In this document: piece after piece, positions 24,321-25,129 of the stretch
How the letters are laid out: each line of letters starts with the position of its first letter
How positions within the stretch are numbered: position 1 is the stretch's first letter
Origin: Verrucomicrobiota bacterium
GTDB taxonomy: Bacteria; Verrucomicrobiota; Verrucomicrobiae; Limisphaerales; UBA11358
Direction of reading: 5' to 3'
Length of the DNA: 25,129 nucleotides
NCBI GenBank assembly: GCA_014860005.1
Contig: JACZKP010000075.1
Coordinates: 1 to 25,129 of the forward strand
Program-made: the position numbers and the translations under genes
Notes under the pieces: generated by a model
What the model saw: the letters and a program-made list of their open reading frames with translations, nothing else
Told to the model about the DNA's origin: nothing
The model's database searches: none

Positions 24321-24394
24321 TGGAGCGGGTGAAGGGAATCGAACCCTCGTCTCAGCCTTGGGAAGGCCACATTCTACCATTGAACCACACCCGC
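24321..24394 (-). tRNA. tRNA-Gly (CCC anticodon)
   Basis: Cloverleaf with acceptor GCGGGTG pairing with CACCCGC, D arm GTTC-AATGGTA-GAAT, anticodon loop TTCCCAA (anticodon CCC) and T arm with TTCGATT. The minus strand ends in T then CCA (24324-24321), so CCA is encoded. It closely resembles the E. coli glyU product. The 3' half of the gene faces the integrase, the usual attachment-site side, so it is the likely insertion point of the island. Confidence 0.92.
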
Positions 24395-24677
24395 TTCGCC
24401 ATCTGCAGTTTCTAACAAATCGAGGGTCGCTACGCAACTGAATTGATGTTCATTGATGTTTCACTGCCGTGTAGCCACGACTTGTAATGCACCTAGTGGA
24501 GACAGACTGCCGACGCCGTTGCGACAAACATCCATCCCAGAAGCAAGGCTTGCATTTTCAGCGAGAAACGGCCAAGTCCCCCATGAGTGTGAGCGGCGGC
24601 GTGAAAGTGGCGCAAAACCGCCGGTTTGAGAATCCGGTATTGGCGGCGCAAATGTCCCGGGATTTTGAACCTCTGTT
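24395..24677. other. Non-coding stretch including IS21 3' end
   Basis: 24395-24486 shows nothing I can interpret. From about 24560 to 24677 lies sequence directly downstream of the istB remnant that resembles the 3' end of IS21-like elements (GGCCGTTTC and TTGCGCCACTTTCACGCC on the minus strand). Terminal repeats were not identified. Confidence 0.4.
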
Positions 24678-24896
24678 TCATGGGTTTTCCCGGTCTTTCA
24701 TCCTGTAACTGGCCCCCTCGATGACGATGGTTCGGGCATGGTGCAAAAGCCGGTCCCCAACGGCGGAGGCAATGGTGCTGTCGTTGTTGACGATCGAGGG
24801 CCGTTGCTTGAAGGGCCTGCAGGTCGTCAGGACAATGGCGCCTCGTTCGTGGCGCTGGCTGATGACCTGGAAGAGCATATCGGCGCACCATGACAA
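24678..24896 (-). pseudogene. istB: IS21-type IstB helper ATPase, C-terminal fragment
   Basis: The minus frame reads ADMLFQVISQRHERGAIVLT, then TCRPFKQRPSIVNNDSTIAS and AVGDRLLHHARTIVIEGASY RMKD, the highly conserved end of IstB (LLFQVISQRYERG, NNDSTLTSAVLDRLLHHA). The N-terminal 170 or so residues with the Walker motifs are missing; upstream of about 24886 the frame has no IstB sequence. It is a remnant of an IS21-family insertion just outside the tRNA gene. Confidence 0.8.
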
Positions 24897-24999
24897 CGAA
24901 GCTCAGGCGCCATTGAGTGGCACCGAGCCAACAATGAGGCCGTGTCAGTATTCCTTTGCGCGCCTGAGTTGAGGCTTCGGGTCTTTCTGGGGGCGCATA

Positions 25000-25129
25000 T
25001 CAATTTCTGCGGGGGTTGCCGTGAAGGATGTGGGGGAAGAGCAGATGCCAACGCTGGTTGCGCCAGAAGGTTTCCAGACACATCAAGCCTTCATCCCCAA
25101 CGCAACTCCAGAACTGACCGGGGCGTTTG
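25000..25129 (-). CDS. C-terminal 42 residues of an unidentified protein, cut by right edge
   Basis: From the window edge the minus frame reads KRPGQFWSCVGDEGLMCLET, then FWRNQRWHLLFPHILHGNPR RN and TGA at 25002-25000. It is rich in Trp, Phe and His and looks protein-like, but I do not recognise it. The neighbouring istB fragment suggests it may be another mobile-element remnant. Confidence 0.3.
   Translation of the reverse strand, partial: KRPGQFWSCVGDEGLMCLETFWRNQRWHLLFPHILHGNPRRN

Noticed and set aside
24321..24345. Second copy of the tRNA-Gly 3' end as the other attachment site
   Set aside because: I looked near 9240-9360, 10900-11200 and 1000-1200 by eye and found none; it may lie outside the window.

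Overview
The window looks like a chromosomal segment of a Verrucomicrobiota bacterium (inference). The reasons are a moxR-less but otherwise complete Bat-type von Willebrand gene cluster, and two dispersed repeat types that I associate with that phylum: one encoding a GRDARATT-like peptide and one encoding an NPKAEIRN-like peptide. The DNA is GC-rich and genes overlap tightly.

Region by region: positions 1-899 hold an IS1634-type transposase on the minus strand that has lost its catalytic core and runs off the left edge. Positions 1202-8587 hold a compact minus-strand operon, DUF58 protein - DUF4381-like - BatA - BatB - BatC-like TPR - BatD - BatE, with 4-bp or similar overlaps between consecutive genes. 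The MoxR ATPase expected just upstream is absent. In its place is a RHH antitoxin / truncated ParE-like toxin pair, flanked by a 77-bp duplication of the DUF58 gene 5' end.

From about 9240 to 24400 the DNA has the character of an integrated mobile island. It contains an N-truncated P4-type primase/helicase followed at once by an iteron-like cluster (candidate replication origin), a run of small minus-strand genes (PHA-granule-like, Smr, SEC-C, XRE), a large minus-strand defence-like operon (Eco57I-type adenine methylase, PLD-SNF2 helicase, a truncated small protein, HerA, NurA), and a C-truncated tyrosine integrase beside a tRNA-Gly(CCC) gene. An IS21 IstB remnant and an unidentified partial gene close the window.

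The most striking observation is inside the defence operon. The helicase and methylase genes are broken into pieces on opposite strands. An 842-bp middle part of the helicase (16501-17342) is cleanly inverted, so that re-inverting it restores the frame at both ends. A second segment (about 15382-15901), holding the helicase C-terminal tail and the methylase N-terminal domain, is also inverted, with sequence missing on both sides. The helicase has in addition a one-base frameshift near 17896, and the methylase C-terminus is replaced by the start of an opposite-strand gene near 13298. HerA and NurA are intact. Either this is a rearranging or decaying defence island, or it is a mis-assembled contig; read-level evidence is needed to decide. 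If intact, the system would combine DNA methylation, a PLD-helicase translocase/nuclease and a HerA-NurA end-resection motor, resembling helicase-methylase-ATPase defence systems.
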